Assembly (NCBI GenBank): GCA_900319635.1
Contig: ONPF01000001.1
Span: 1-64,000, forward strand
DNA length: 64,000 nt
Source: an uncultured Eubacteriales bacterium
GTDB lineage: Bacteria > Bacillota > Clostridia > Oscillospirales > Oscillospiraceae
Direction of reading: 5' to 3'
Shown here piece after piece: positions 28,521 to 36,979 of this stretch. Below the pieces are notes generated by a model that was not told where the DNA came from, ran no database searches, and saw only the letters and a program-made list of their open reading frames with translations. The first letter of the stretch is position 1. Each line of letters begins with the position of its first letter. A program made the position numbers and the translations under genes.

Positions 28521-29847
28521 AGTTCTGAGTTGCCACAAAGGCGTTGAATTCATTGATGTTGGTGAAGAAACGATGCGTTCCCGTCTCCGTATCCAACGCG
28601 TAATAATAATAGTTCGTGGTGGCGGGGTTCAGCGCGGCCTTCAAAGAAGCCAGACCCGGGTTGCAGATAGGAGTGGGCGGCAGACCGATCCTGTCTCTCG
28701 TGTTATAGGGGCTGTCCTCCGCCAGCATCTCCGCGGTAGGCGCGCCCTCGTGCTCCGGGTGGATATAGAGGATCGTGGCGTCGATGCCCAAGGGCATACC
28801 GGTGCTGAGGCGGTTATATATGACGGAAGCGATCAAAGGCCGTTCCTCGTCATTGGCAGCTTCCTTCTCGATCATGGACGCGATAATGACGATCTCCCGC
28901 ATATCCCGGCCACTGGCCTCCAGCTGCTGCTGCATCTCCTCATCAAAGCTGTAGTAATAGGTCTCCAGGAACTTGTTGATGGCACTGGCAGGCTGCATGT
29001 TGACATAGAACTCATAGGTGTTTGGGAACAGATAACCCTCCAGACGGCTGGGATCACCCACGGCGAGCTCGTCCAGGAAGTCGTAATTGAACTTGTAATC
29101 GGCGGCAGCTGCCATCAGATCGTCATATTTGCTGACGCCGTTTTCCTCCAGCAGCAGGAACATCTGCCGCATGTTAAGTCCCTCCGGGAAGGTGACCTTC
29201 ACGGTCAGCGCACCGCCGGAGAAGGGCGTCATATGCTGGATCAGCGCACGATAGTCGTAACTGGATTTTAGTTCATATTCTCCAGGCGCAACTTTGGTAT
29301 CTGCGTGGGACAGTTGACAGAAGACCTTGAACAGCCATTTGTATTCGATCAGACCGGCGTCCTTCAATGCGTCCGCAATATAGTCAACATCCGCGTGGGT
29401 AACACGCTCCGTCCCGATAGGATTGTGATTCTCATCGTATTTGACGACGGTTTCCGTCTCAAAAATACTGACAGGAAGGGTGATCGTCGTTGTAATATCC
29501 TTCTTGTTCAGCGCCAGCACGTCGCTTGCTGCCATCCAGCCCAGGCAAGCCAGCACAACGCTCAGACAGATGATAAACAAAAAATACATCATCCCGCCCA
29601 GGCAGCCGGAGCGATACTCGTGGCTCTGTCGGATGGGTCGGTAATCCCGTTCCGACTCCTCATCACCGGTGTAGTTGGCAGCCTCGCCACCTTTCTTATC
29701 GAACAAGAAACGGTCGACAGGGTTTGCGTTCTCGGGATCTCTCACGCCGGAACTCTGGGGCGGTTGCTGCGGAAGCTCCGGCTCCTCCGTCTCAGGCTGA
29801 ACAGAGCCCTCGTAGAGCTCGTATTGGTTTTCAAATTCGTCGCTCAT
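28510..29847 (-). CDS. mltG: Endolytic murein transglycosylase MltG
   Basis: It cleaves nascent peptidoglycan strands at the membrane and sets glycan length. The 445-residue protein has a long acidic, disordered cytosolic N-terminus (about 1-85), one membrane helix (about 86-118) and a LysM-like region. The YceG domain has LEGYLFPNTYEF, the catalytic Glu in ASMIEKEAANDEERPLIASVIYNRL, and IGLPPTPICNPGLASLKAALNP. GGAGG precedes the ATG. The acidic tail is longer than in well-known MltG proteins. Confidence 0.94.
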   Translation of the reverse strand: MSDEFENQYELYEGSVQPETEEPELPQQPPQSSGVRDPENANPVDRFLFDKKGGEAANYTGDEESERDYRPIRQSHEYRSGCLGGMMYFLFIICLSVVLACLGWMAASDVLALNKKDITTTITLPVSIFETETVVKYDENHNPIGTERVTHADVDYIADALKDAGLIEYKWLFKVFCQLSHADTKVAPGEYELKSSYDYRALIQHMTPFSGGALTVKVTFPEGLNMRQMFLLLEENGVSKYDDLMAAAADYKFNYDFLDELAVGDPSRLEGYLFPNTYEFYVNMQPASAINKFLETYYYSFDEEMQQQLEASGRDMREIVIIASMIEKEAANDEERPLIASVIYNRLSTGMPLGIDATILYIHPEHEGAPTAEMLAEDSPYNTRDRIGLPPTPICNPGLASLKAALNPATTNYYYYALDTETGTHRFFTNINEFNAFVATQNYEG

Positions 29848-30006
29848 CAGCGGCCTCCTTTGGGTATTCCCCGTGGGAACACCTTGCGTAACCTTGGCAT
29901 ACTATGGCTTGAACGCTGCAAGACGCAGCGGAAGCTTCAAGCGAAAAACCTCGCCCGATCCGCGGGGCGAAGCGAAATGATAACAAAGCGGAGAAAGGAA
30001 GAAAAA

Positions 30007-30150
30007 ATGTTCTGCAATTCCTGCAACAATAACGGCGTTTGGATCATCATCCTCATCATCCTGCTCTTCGGTTGGGGCGGCAACGGCTTCGGATGCGGCT
30101 GCGGCTGCGACAACAACAATAACTGCGGCTGCGGCTGTGGCTGCAACTGA
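30007..30150 (+). CDS. Cys/Gly/Asn-rich membrane miniprotein
   Basis: This 47-residue protein starts MFCNSCNNNGVW, has one hydrophobic helix (about 12-21, Ile/Leu-rich) and ends in a low-complexity tail of CG and N repeats. In all it has 10 Cys. AAAGGAAG precedes the ATG and a UUCG-loop terminator follows the stop, so it is a complete gene despite its size. I do not recognise a characterised family; the layout recalls small YjcZ-like or Cys-rich coat proteins. A sigma-E/G-like -10, CATACTA, lies at 29898-29904. Metal binding or disulfide cross-linking is a guess. Confidence 0.75.
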   Translation: MFCNSCNNNGVWIIILIILLFGWGGNGFGCGCGCDNNNNCGCGCGCN

Positions 30151-30168
30151 GAAACAAGCGCATACCCC

Positions 30169-30194
30169 GGGGCCTCTTCGGAGGCCTCTTTTTT
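30169..30194 (+). terminator. Terminator of the miniprotein gene
   Basis: Stem GGCCTC/GAGGCC (30171-30176 with 30181-30186) with a stable TTCG tetraloop is followed by a T run. Confidence 0.85.
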
Positions 30195-30861
30195 ATATTG
30201 TCTCCAGGATAATGCGGTATAAATCCTGGTTTTTTTCATCCACATCCCGCTCTGCGCCGTCCTTTTGAAACGGGATCCTGGTCCAGCCGTAATAATCTGC
30301 GGCCCGATCCGCCGTGTGGAGGCAGCGGCGAAGATAATCCAGATCCTTTTCATGGATGTCCGCGTGGGTGTGGGTTTTCTCCTCTCTCCGGCGCATCCTG
30401 GCAATGGAGGTTTCCAAATCTACGTCCAGATAGAGCACAAGATCCGGCTCAGGCAGGCCCATTTTATTGTACTCTAAATCTGTCAGCCAGGAAAAAAAGG
30501 CGGGAAGCTCCTCGTCCGGCAGCTTGCAGCCCTGATGCACCGCGTTGGAAGTCGTATAGCGATCAGAGAGAAAGATGCCTCCGTTTTCATAAATGGAGCC
30601 CCAGTCCTTTCTATAGGACGCATAGCGATCCACGGCAAAAAAGGTGGATGCCGTGTAGGGGTTAACATCGTTGGGGTTTGTGCCGAAATCCCCGTTCAGG
30701 TACATCCGGATCAGCGCGCTGCTCTCCTCGTTATAGCGCGGAAACACGATATGGTTATACTCGATCCCGTCCTGCTCCAGGCGGGCGCAGAGACGGCGGA
30801 ACTGCGCGGATTTGCCGCTGCCGTCAATGCCTTCTAATACGATCAGTTTTCCTTTCGCCAT
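30193..30861 (-). CDS. tmk: Thymidylate kinase
   Basis: It phosphorylates dTMP to dTDP. The 222-residue protein has the P-loop EGIDGSGKSAQ (about 10-20), the substrate motif DRYTTSNAVH and VLYLDVDLETSIARMRRR, followed by a lid rich in Lys and His. The start at 30861 is preceded by GAGG at 9 bases. It overlaps the stop of the Sir2 gene upstream by only part of the leader and is probably co-transcribed with it. Confidence 0.9.
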   Translation of the reverse strand: MAKGKLIVLEGIDGSGKSAQFRRLCARLEQDGIEYNHIVFPRYNEESSALIRMYLNGDFGTNPNDVNPYTASTFFAVDRYASYRKDWGSIYENGGIFLSDRYTTSNAVHQGCKLPDEELPAFFSWLTDLEYNKMGLPEPDLVLYLDVDLETSIARMRRREEKTHTHADIHEKDLDYLRRCLHTADRAADYYGWTRIPFQKDGAERDVDEKNQDLYRIILETI

Positions 30862-30872
30862 TTCAATACGCC

Positions 30873-31589
30873 TCAAATCTGACTGAAAACATCGCCAATA
30901 TTCGCATGGATCACAAGATCCGCATAACGGTCATAGGGGGTCTCGCTGCGATTGACCAGCACCAGCTTCGTGCCGCGATAGTAGTTAATGAGGCCTGCGG
31001 CGGGATATACGTTCAGAGAAGTGCCGCCCACGATCAGAATATCCGCATGGCGGATATAGCGCACCGCCTCGCTCATCACGTCCTGATCCAGCGGTTCCTC
31101 ATACAGCACAATATCCGGCCGGATGACGCCGCCGCAGCTGCAGCGAGGCACGCCCTCCCCGTGGTTCATCTGCTCCGCGGGATAGGGCTTGCGGCAGCGG
31201 GAGCAGTAGGCGCGCAGGATGCTGCCGTGCAGCTCCAGCACCTTTTTGCTGCCGGCGGCCTGATGGAGCCCGTCTATATTCTGTGTCACCACCGCACGGA
31301 GCTTTCCCTCCGCCTCCAGCTCCGCCAGACGCTTATGGGCGCGGTTGGGCTGAACGCCGTCGATCACAAGCTTCGCTCGGTGGAAGCGATAATACTCCTC
31401 CGGATAGCGTTCAAAAAAGCTGTGGCTCAGAATCGTCTCCGGCGGGTACTTCCACTTCTGATTATACAGGCCGTCCACGCTGCGAAAATCGGGGATGCCG
31501 CTCTCCGTGCTGACGCCGGCGCCGCCGAAAAAGACGATATTGTCGCTTTCCTGGATCCACTGTTTCAGCTTGGCTATTTCTTCGTTCAT
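30873..31589 (-). CDS. cobB: NAD-dependent protein deacylase (Sir2)
   Basis: It removes acyl groups from protein lysines using NAD. The 238-residue protein has GAGVSTESGIPDFRS, TQNIDGLHQAAGS (about 97-109), the catalytic His in LELHGS, a zinc site with CSRC and CSCGG, and VGGTSLNVYPAAG. GGAGG precedes the ATG at 31589; the open frame runs 18 codons further upstream without a site. It is first in a unit with tmk. Confidence 0.93.
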   Translation of the reverse strand: MNEEIAKLKQWIQESDNIVFFGGAGVSTESGIPDFRSVDGLYNQKWKYPPETILSHSFFERYPEEYYRFHRAKLVIDGVQPNRAHKRLAELEAEGKLRAVVTQNIDGLHQAAGSKKVLELHGSILRAYCSRCRKPYPAEQMNHGEGVPRCSCGGVIRPDIVLYEEPLDQDVMSEAVRYIRHADILIVGGTSLNVYPAAGLINYYRGTKLVLVNRSETPYDRYADLVIHANIGDVFSQI

Positions 31590-31673
31590 CGCGCACCTCC
31601 GATTCTTTTTTCTGATTATACACCCCAGGCAACGCCTTGGCAAGTAAACAGCTTATGAAGTTTTCTTAAATGG

Positions 31674-31697
31674 AAAAGCCGCCTGCTGGCGGCTTTT
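31674..31697. terminator. Terminator downstream of the cyclodeaminase gene
   Basis: A perfect 10-bp stem (31674-31683 with 31688-31697) has A/T-rich ends. It follows the minus-strand gene ending at 31709. Confidence 0.75.
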
Positions 31698-31708
31698 CGT
31701 GCGGCATT

Positions 31709-32314
31709 TCATTTTTCGACCTTTTCGATCACACGCTGATACGAGGGCAGGATCTGCTCCCATTGAAGCTCGTTCTCCCTCCGGATTACATAGCGCCGGG
31801 TGTCCTCACTGCTTTTGTTCCCCCAATGGACACAAAAACGCATGGAAGCCCGGATGGCAGCCAGGGCCAGATCGGCGCTCTCGGCCACAAAATGCTTTTC
31901 CTCCGCCGGGCAGAGCTCCGCCAGTTCTTCCAGAAAGCTCAGCGCCGTGGTCATCATGTTGACGATCTCCGCGCAGACCGCGCCGACAGACTGGCCGGCG
32001 GCCTCGATTCCACGGGGGTCGCCGTCCTTCAGCGCCTTGCGGTATGGACCGCGGGCCTTCACATCCTCGTCGATCAGATTGACCATGTAGCTGCGCAGGA
32101 TCTCGGAATTCCGGACAATGTAAGCTACGCGTTCGCTCTCCGGCCGCTCCGCCTGGGTCGCCCTCGCGGCGCGCTGCAGGAGTGCAGACGCAACTGCCGC
32201 GGTCATGGCTGTGCCGCTGCCCGTCTGTGCACGGCTTTCCGGGTCGGCAAGCGCTTTGGTAAAGTCCTCTGCGTCCATTTTGCGAAAAATTTGGATCTTA
32301 ATCGATTCTGCCAT
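31709..32314 (-). CDS. Cyclodeaminase/cyclohydrolase-family protein (FTCD C-domain-like)
   Basis: The 201-residue, mainly helical protein resembles the formiminotransferase-cyclodeaminase C-terminal domain/FchA family. It has TGSGTAMTAAVASALLQRAA near residue 31 (a glycine-rich stretch) and IDEDVKARGPYRKALKDGD. Members convert formimino- or methenyl-tetrahydrofolate. A role in one-carbon flow fits the presence of fhs and hutH in the window, although those lie 29 kb away. AAAGGGG precedes the ATG. It is 15 bases after prfC on the same strand. Confidence 0.83.
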   Translation of the reverse strand: MAESIKIQIFRKMDAEDFTKALADPESRAQTGSGTAMTAAVASALLQRAARATQAERPESERVAYIVRNSEILRSYMVNLIDEDVKARGPYRKALKDGDPRGIEAAGQSVGAVCAEIVNMMTTALSFLEELAELCPAEEKHFVAESADLALAAIRASMRFCVHWGNKSSEDTRRYVIRRENELQWEQILPSYQRVIEKVEK

Positions 32315-32329
32315 GATATGACCCCTTTC

Positions 32330-33922
32330 TTACTCTCGGTTGAACTCCCGCAGCCGCAGTCCTTCGTTCTTCTGCAGCGCCCAATTGATGCACCAGGAGG
32401 AGGTGAAGAGCAGCAGGTTGTTGCCCTTGAAATCCTGCACCCACTTGGTATCGCTGGTCAAATTCAGACTGCGAATGTCGATCCCTTCATTATCCACCCA
32501 GCGCAAAAGCTCATAGGGCAGGCTGCGGCGGCGGATCTCCACGCCATACTCGGTTCTGAGCCGATATTCCAGCACCTCAAACTGCAGTACGCCGACAACG
32601 CCCACGATGACCTCTTCCACGCCGGTATGGGGCTCGTGGAAGATCTGGATCGCACCTTCCTGAGCGATCTGCTGAATGCCCTTTTCGAATTGCTTGCGTT
32701 TCATGGTGTCCACGCGCTCCACCGAAGCAAAATGCTCCGGCGCGAAGGTGGGGATGCCTTCAAAGCAGATGCTTTGCCCCTTATCGCAGATGGTGTCTCC
32801 GATGGAGAAGATGCCCGGGTCGAAGACGCCGATAATATCGCCGGCGAAAGCCTCGTCGATGATCGCCCGATCCTGGGCCATGAGCTGCTGGGGCTGGGCC
32901 AGACGCAGCGCTTTTCCGCCCTGGACATGGAAGTATTCCTTATCCCGCTCGAACTTGCCGGAGCAGATGCGCATGAAGGCAATGCGGTCCCGGTGAGCTT
33001 TGTTCATGTTGGCCTGGATTTTGAAGACAAAGGCGGAGAAATGCTCGTCCATGGGATCCACGATCTGCTCCCCGGAGAGGCGCGGCAGCGGCGGCATGGT
33101 CATCTTCAAAAAGTGCTCCAGGAAGGGCTCCACGCCGAAGTTATTCAGAGCGGATCCGAAGAACACGGGGCTGAGCCGCCCGGCGCGTACTTCCTCGATA
33201 TCGAAGTCATAGCCAGCGCCGTCCAGCAGCTCAATATCGTCCGCCAAAGTCTCCCGCAGACGGTGGCCGATCAGCTCGTCCAGCTTCTCGGTCTCGTCCA
33301 GGGAGCATTCTATGGCGCGGATCTTGCTTTGTCCCCGGTGAAACTCGTTGAAGGCCAGAATGGCCTGCTTTTCCCGGTCGTAGACGCCTTTGAACTCCTG
33401 GCCGCAGCCGATGGGCCAGTTCATGGGATAGGTGCCGATGCCGAACTCCGTCTCCAGCTCCTCCATCAGTTCATAGGGGCTGCGTGCCTCTCGGTCCAGC
33501 TTGTTGATGAAGGTAAAGATAGGGATATGGCGCATGGCGCAAATCTTGAAGAGCTTGCGGGTCTGCGGCTCAATACCCTTGGCGGCGTCGATGACCATAA
33601 CGGCGGAGTCTGCCGCCATGAGGGTGCGGTAGGTGTCCTCGGAGAAGTCCTGGTGTCCCGGCGTGTCCAGGATATTGATGCAGTAGCCCTCATACTCAAA
33701 CTGCATGACAGAGGAGGTAATGGAGATGCCGCGCTGCTTTTCCAGCTCCATCCAGTCCGATACAGCATGGCGGGCCGTGGCCTTGCCCTTGACAGAGCCG
33801 GCCAATTGGATGGCTCCGCCGTAAAGCAGCAGCTTCTCCGTCAGGGTCGTCTTGCCCGCGTCCGGGTGAGAGATGATCGCAAAGGTTCTGCGGCGTTGAA
33901 TTTCATTTTGATAAGCAGTCAT
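32330..33922 (-). CDS. prfC: Peptide chain release factor 3
   Basis: RF3 is a GTPase that removes RF1/RF2 from the ribosome after termination. The 530-residue protein has G1 SHPDAGKTTLTEKLL, the switch segment QRGISITSS, G3 DTPGHQDFSEDTYR and G4 FINKLDREA. RF3-type domains II-III follow, with FFGSALNNFGVEPFLEHF. Length and motifs are standard. It is divergent from the thiT riboswitch. Confidence 0.96.
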   Translation of the reverse strand: MTAYQNEIQRRRTFAIISHPDAGKTTLTEKLLLYGGAIQLAGSVKGKATARHAVSDWMELEKQRGISITSSVMQFEYEGYCINILDTPGHQDFSEDTYRTLMAADSAVMVIDAAKGIEPQTRKLFKICAMRHIPIFTFINKLDREARSPYELMEELETEFGIGTYPMNWPIGCGQEFKGVYDREKQAILAFNEFHRGQSKIRAIECSLDETEKLDELIGHRLRETLADDIELLDGAGYDFDIEEVRAGRLSPVFFGSALNNFGVEPFLEHFLKMTMPPLPRLSGEQIVDPMDEHFSAFVFKIQANMNKAHRDRIAFMRICSGKFERDKEYFHVQGGKALRLAQPQQLMAQDRAIIDEAFAGDIIGVFDPGIFSIGDTICDKGQSICFEGIPTFAPEHFASVERVDTMKRKQFEKGIQQIAQEGAIQIFHEPHTGVEEVIVGVVGVLQFEVLEYRLRTEYGVEIRRRSLPYELLRWVDNEGIDIRSLNLTSDTKWVQDFKGNNLLLFTSSWCINWALQKNEGLRLREFNRE

Positions 33923-34086
33923 TTGAACTTCCTTTCTGAATTTGATGGTAATACGGAAGGTAAATGTGCTTATGGCGGTGTCAACATAACGAATTCATCC
34001 TATCCATCGTGTAATCGGTTTATGTTACCATATTCCATGAGAAAAAGCAAAGCTTTTCTTCGTGAATTGCTCTATTCAAAAAACAC

Positions 34087-34115
34087 TTGACGTTTCCTGA
34101 AAAAGAGACTAAAAT
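34087..34115 (+). promoter_or_regulatory. Sigma-A promoter of thiT
   Basis: TTGACG (34087-34092) and TAAAAT (34110-34115) are separated by 17 bases, just upstream of the TPP riboswitch. Confidence 0.8.
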
Positions 34116-34128
34116 AACGAAGCAATCA

Positions 34129-34258
34129 GATGGGTGCTGGGTTTTTCCTGGCTGAGACGGAGTAATCGAGCTCTGAGACCATGGAACCTGATCCGGGTAA
34201 TGCCGGCGTAGGAAACGGAGAAGCGACGGCAGGTTCTTTTGCAGGAACCTGTCTTTTT
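34129..34258 (+). promoter_or_regulatory. TPP riboswitch with terminator
   Basis: The THI-box signatures GGGTGCTGG, GGCTGAGA, GAACCTGATCCGGGTAATGCCGGCGTAGGAA-type elements and their spacing occupy 34129-34215. A hairpin follows (34230-34236 with 34245-34251) with a T run, giving transcription termination when thiamine pyrophosphate is bound. It controls the downstream thiT. Confidence 0.96.
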
Positions 34259-34304
34259 GTTTCCCTGCTTCCAAAAAAACTTAGAAATGGGAGGAAACAA
34301 AAGT

Positions 34305-34865
34305 ATGAAATCCAAACTCACTCTTCGCGCCCTTACGGAAGGCGCCGTCATGGTGGCCGCGGCCCAGGTGCTTAGTTACCTGAAGCTCTGGGAAATGCCC
34401 TGGGGCGGCAGCATCACGCTGGCCATGATCCCCATCCTGCTCTATGCGGTACGCTGGGGCCTTGGTCCGGGCTTGCTGGCTGGTTTTGTTTTCGGTATAC
34501 TGCAGTTTATGTTTGACGGCGGTTTTGCCATCGGATGGCAATCCATCATCGGTGATTATCTGCTGGCTTTTACTGTTCTGGGTCTGGCCGGACTTGTCCA
34601 TGGCAAGAAGGGCAGTATTTTTACCGGAACGATCATCGGCGGCCTCGCCCGCTTCCTGGTCCACTATGTGGTTGGCGCCACCATCTGGGCCGAGTACATG
34701 CCCGAAACCTTTTTTGGCATGAGCATGCACAGCCCCTGGTTTTATTCCCTGCTCTACAACCTGGCCTACATGCTGCCGAATATCGTGATTTGCCTGGTTG
34801 TGTTCGCTGCCCTCTGGGCGCCCATGCGCAAGTACCTCACCGGCGCAGATCTGAAGAAGAACTGA
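34305..34865 (+). CDS. thiT: ECF thiamine transporter S-component
   Basis: The 186-residue membrane protein has about six hydrophobic segments and matches ThiT: WEMPWGGSITLAMIPILLYAVRWG, the LLAGFVFGILQFMFDG segment and a C-terminal YMLPNIVI helix. It captures thiamine and works with an energising EcfAA'T module encoded elsewhere. GGGAGG lies 10 bases before the ATG. The upstream TPP riboswitch confirms the substrate. Confidence 0.95.
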   Translation: MKSKLTLRALTEGAVMVAAAQVLSYLKLWEMPWGGSITLAMIPILLYAVRWGLGPGLLAGFVFGILQFMFDGGFAIGWQSIIGDYLLAFTVLGLAGLVHGKKGSIFTGTIIGGLARFLVHYVVGATIWAEYMPETFFGMSMHSPWFYSLLYNLAYMLPNIVICLVVFAALWAPMRKYLTGADLKKN

Positions 34866-34887
34866 ACCAAAAGTCCACAACATGTGC

Positions 34888-34917
34888 AAACCCCGGGAGC
34901 TTGACTCCCGGGGTTTT
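34888..34917. terminator. Bidirectional terminator between thiT and tyrS
   Basis: A perfect 12-bp stem (34888-34899 with 34905-34916) with a 5-base loop has A and T runs on its outer ends. Confidence 0.88.
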
Positions 34918-34930
34918 GTCTATGCTCGTT

Positions 34931-36154
34931 TCACTGCAGAACGACCTTGTTGAAGTTCTTCTTGCCTCGTTTCAGGATGATGCCGGATTTCAGCTCATCT
35001 GTCGAAAAGCTCTTGCCGATGTCGGTGACCTTCTCATCGTTCACGGTAACGCCGCCCTGCTGGATGTTCCGGCGTGCGTCGGATTTGGTGTTGCAGAGGC
35101 CGGTCTTTACCAGCAGGCTCATCAGGTCGATGGCGCCGTCTGTCAGATCTGCGTCAGTGAGTTCGGTGGTGGGCATGTTCTCGCTGCTGCCGCTGCCAGC
35201 GAAAAGCGCCTTGGCGGAAGCCTCGGCCTTCTTGGCTTCCTCCTCGCCGTGCACCATCTTTGTCAGCTCATAGGCCAGGATCTCCTTGGCGCGATTGAGC
35301 TGACTGCCTTCCCACTTGGCCATCTCCTCGATCTGCTCCAGGGGCAGGAAGGTAAGCATCCGGATGCACTTCAGGACATCCGCATCCTCCACGTTCCGCC
35401 AGTACTGGTAGAAGTCGTAGGGGCTGGTCTTGTTGGGATCCAGCCACACGGCGTTGCCGGCGGTCTTGCCCATCTTCATGCCGTGGGAGTCGGTGAGCAG
35501 GGTGATGGTCATGGCGTGGGCGTCCTTGCCCAGCTTCTTGCGAATCAGCTCCGTGCCGCCCAGCATATTGCTCCACTGGTCGTCCCCGCCGAACTGCATG
35601 TTGCAGTTGTAGTGCTGGAACAGGTAGTAGAAATCGTAGCTCTGCATGATCATGTAGTTGAACTCAAAGAAGCTCAGTCCCCGCTCCATGCGCTGCTCGT
35701 AGCACTTGGCGCGCAGCATGTTGTTCACGGAGAAGCAGGCGCCAACCTCCCGCAGCAGTTCAACATAATTGAGATTCAGCAGCCAGTCGGCGTTATTCAC
35801 CATCAAAGCCTTATCCGGCCCGAACTCGATGAATTTTTCCATCTGCCGGCGGAAGCACTCGGCGTTGTGGTCAATGTCCTCCCGGGTCAGCATCTTGCGC
35901 ATATCGGTGCGGCCGGAGGGATCTCCGATCATGGTGGTGCCGCCGCCGATGAGGGCGATGGGGCGGTTGCCCGCCTGCTGCAGGCGCTTCATCAGCGTCA
36001 GCGCCATGAAATGGCCGGCGGTCAGGCTGTCCGCCGTGCAGTCAAAGCCGATGTAGAAAGTGGCCTTGCCGGCGTTCACCATCTCGCGGATCTCTTCCTC
36101 GTTGGTCACCTGGGCGATGAGCCCGCGGGCGACCAGTTCCTCATAAATACCCAT
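34931..36154 (-). CDS. tyrS: Tyrosyl-tRNA synthetase
   Basis: This class I synthetase charges tRNA-Tyr. The 407-residue protein has GFDCTADSLTAGHFMAL (HIGH-like), the tyrosine pocket YDFYYLFQHYNCNMQFGGDDQW, KMGKT (KMSKS-like), and a C-terminal S4 domain with NIQQGGVTVNDEKV. It is the second gene behind a Tyr T-box, following the C_GCAxxG_C_C gene by 22 bases. Confidence 0.97.
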   Translation of the reverse strand: MGIYEELVARGLIAQVTNEEEIREMVNAGKATFYIGFDCTADSLTAGHFMALTLMKRLQQAGNRPIALIGGGTTMIGDPSGRTDMRKMLTREDIDHNAECFRRQMEKFIEFGPDKALMVNNADWLLNLNYVELLREVGACFSVNNMLRAKCYEQRMERGLSFFEFNYMIMQSYDFYYLFQHYNCNMQFGGDDQWSNMLGGTELIRKKLGKDAHAMTITLLTDSHGMKMGKTAGNAVWLDPNKTSPYDFYQYWRNVEDADVLKCIRMLTFLPLEQIEEMAKWEGSQLNRAKEILAYELTKMVHGEEEAKKAEASAKALFAGSGSSENMPTTELTDADLTDGAIDLMSLLVKTGLCNTKSDARRNIQQGGVTVNDEKVTDIGKSFSTDELKSGIILKRGKKNFNKVVLQ

Positions 36155-36176
36155 TGTGATTTTCTCCCCTATCTGA

Positions 36177-36569
36177 TTATTTGTTCTTTTGAATCAATTC
36201 TTCTGCGTGCTCTGCCGCCCAGGCGATCAGCTCGTCGCAAGGTACGCCGTTTCGCTTCAGATCCTGACAGCGCATATACCCGAATTTTTCCGCAAAATCC
36301 CGGTTAAAAGCCATGGTCAGCTTTGCGATCCTGGTTTTGGCAACCGAATCTTCCCCGTCATGATAGGGAAATGCCAACCCCAGAGCCATCACCGCCCCGG
36401 AGGCCGCGCCGCAGATCTCTCCGCAGCGAACACCGCCGCCAAAGCCGCCAGACACGGCCAGAGCCGTCTTCTCGTCCAAGCCCGTATAGCTGCCGAGCGC
36501 CGCCAGCACGCTCTGGGCGCAGTTAAAGCCGCAGCTGTGCAGACGCAAAGATTTCTCTTGAACGCTCAT
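36177..36569 (-). CDS. C_GCAxxG_C_C-family putative redox protein
   Basis: The 130-residue protein has the family cysteines in order: CGFNCAQSVLAALG, GGFGGGVRCGEICGAASGAVMALG, then MRCQDLK and GVPCDELI. Members are small cysteine-rich proteins thought to be redox active, and the function is not established. AAGGAGG precedes two adjacent ATGs; the second gives better spacing. It is the first gene after the Tyr T-box and is followed by tyrS, so its expression should rise when tyrosine is scarce. Confidence 0.88.
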   Translation of the reverse strand: MSVQEKSLRLHSCGFNCAQSVLAALGSYTGLDEKTALAVSGGFGGGVRCGEICGAASGAVMALGLAFPYHDGEDSVAKTRIAKLTMAFNRDFAEKFGYMRCQDLKRNGVPCDELIAWAAEHAEELIQKNK

Positions 36570-36590
36570 CATGAAACCTCCTTCAAATAT

Positions 36591-36840
36591 AAAACCCTCT
36601 GTCCTTCCGGACAGAGGGCAAAATATGCGGTACCACCTCTGGTTTGCTCTCCCCTCGCGGAGAGAGCCTCACGAAGTCCAGGACTTCCGCGCGTTATCGG
36701 GCGCACCCGTCGCGGCCTACCCACCTTTTTCGGCTTCAGCCACGCCGCTCCGAACGGTACTTCACGCGCTCCCCTCTCCCCCTTCCACCGACCGGGGGCT
36801 CTCTGTGCAGGAAAAAGCACGCTACTTCTGTTCTTCCTCG
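36591..36840 (-). promoter_or_regulatory. T-box riboswitch (tyrosine, specifier TAC)
   Basis: The minus strand has the T-box core CCAGAGGTGGTACCGC (36642-36627). A perfect 10-bp terminator stem follows (36618-36609 with 36604-36595), then TTTTATAT. In stem I the specifier loop reads AAGTACCG with TAC at 36759-36757, followed by TTCGGAG as in the Ala T-box. The AGAGAGC motif is upstream. Confidence 0.94.
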
Positions 36841-36853
36841 CATTTACCCGTGC

Positions 36854-36882
36854 ATTATACTGAGTTATTCTTGATCTGTCAA
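36854..36882 (-). promoter_or_regulatory. Consensus sigma-A promoter of the Tyr T-box operon
   Basis: Minus-strand TTGACA (36882-36877) and TATAAT (36859-36854) are exact consensus hexamers with a 17-base spacer. Confidence 0.92.
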
Positions 36883-36921
36883 GCAAAAGCGGATCTTTTC
36901 TTTGATTTTGGAGCGGACTCC

Positions 36922-36950
36922 TTGACTGATCCGAACGATCATGCTAGAAT
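36922..36950 (+). promoter_or_regulatory. Sigma-A promoter of the PH-like membrane protein gene
   Basis: TTGACT (36922-36927) and TAGAAT (36945-36950) have a 17-base spacer, 29 bases before the ATG. Confidence 0.78.
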
Positions 36951-36979
36951 TTTTGCAGCAGCGAAAAAGGAGGATTCCC

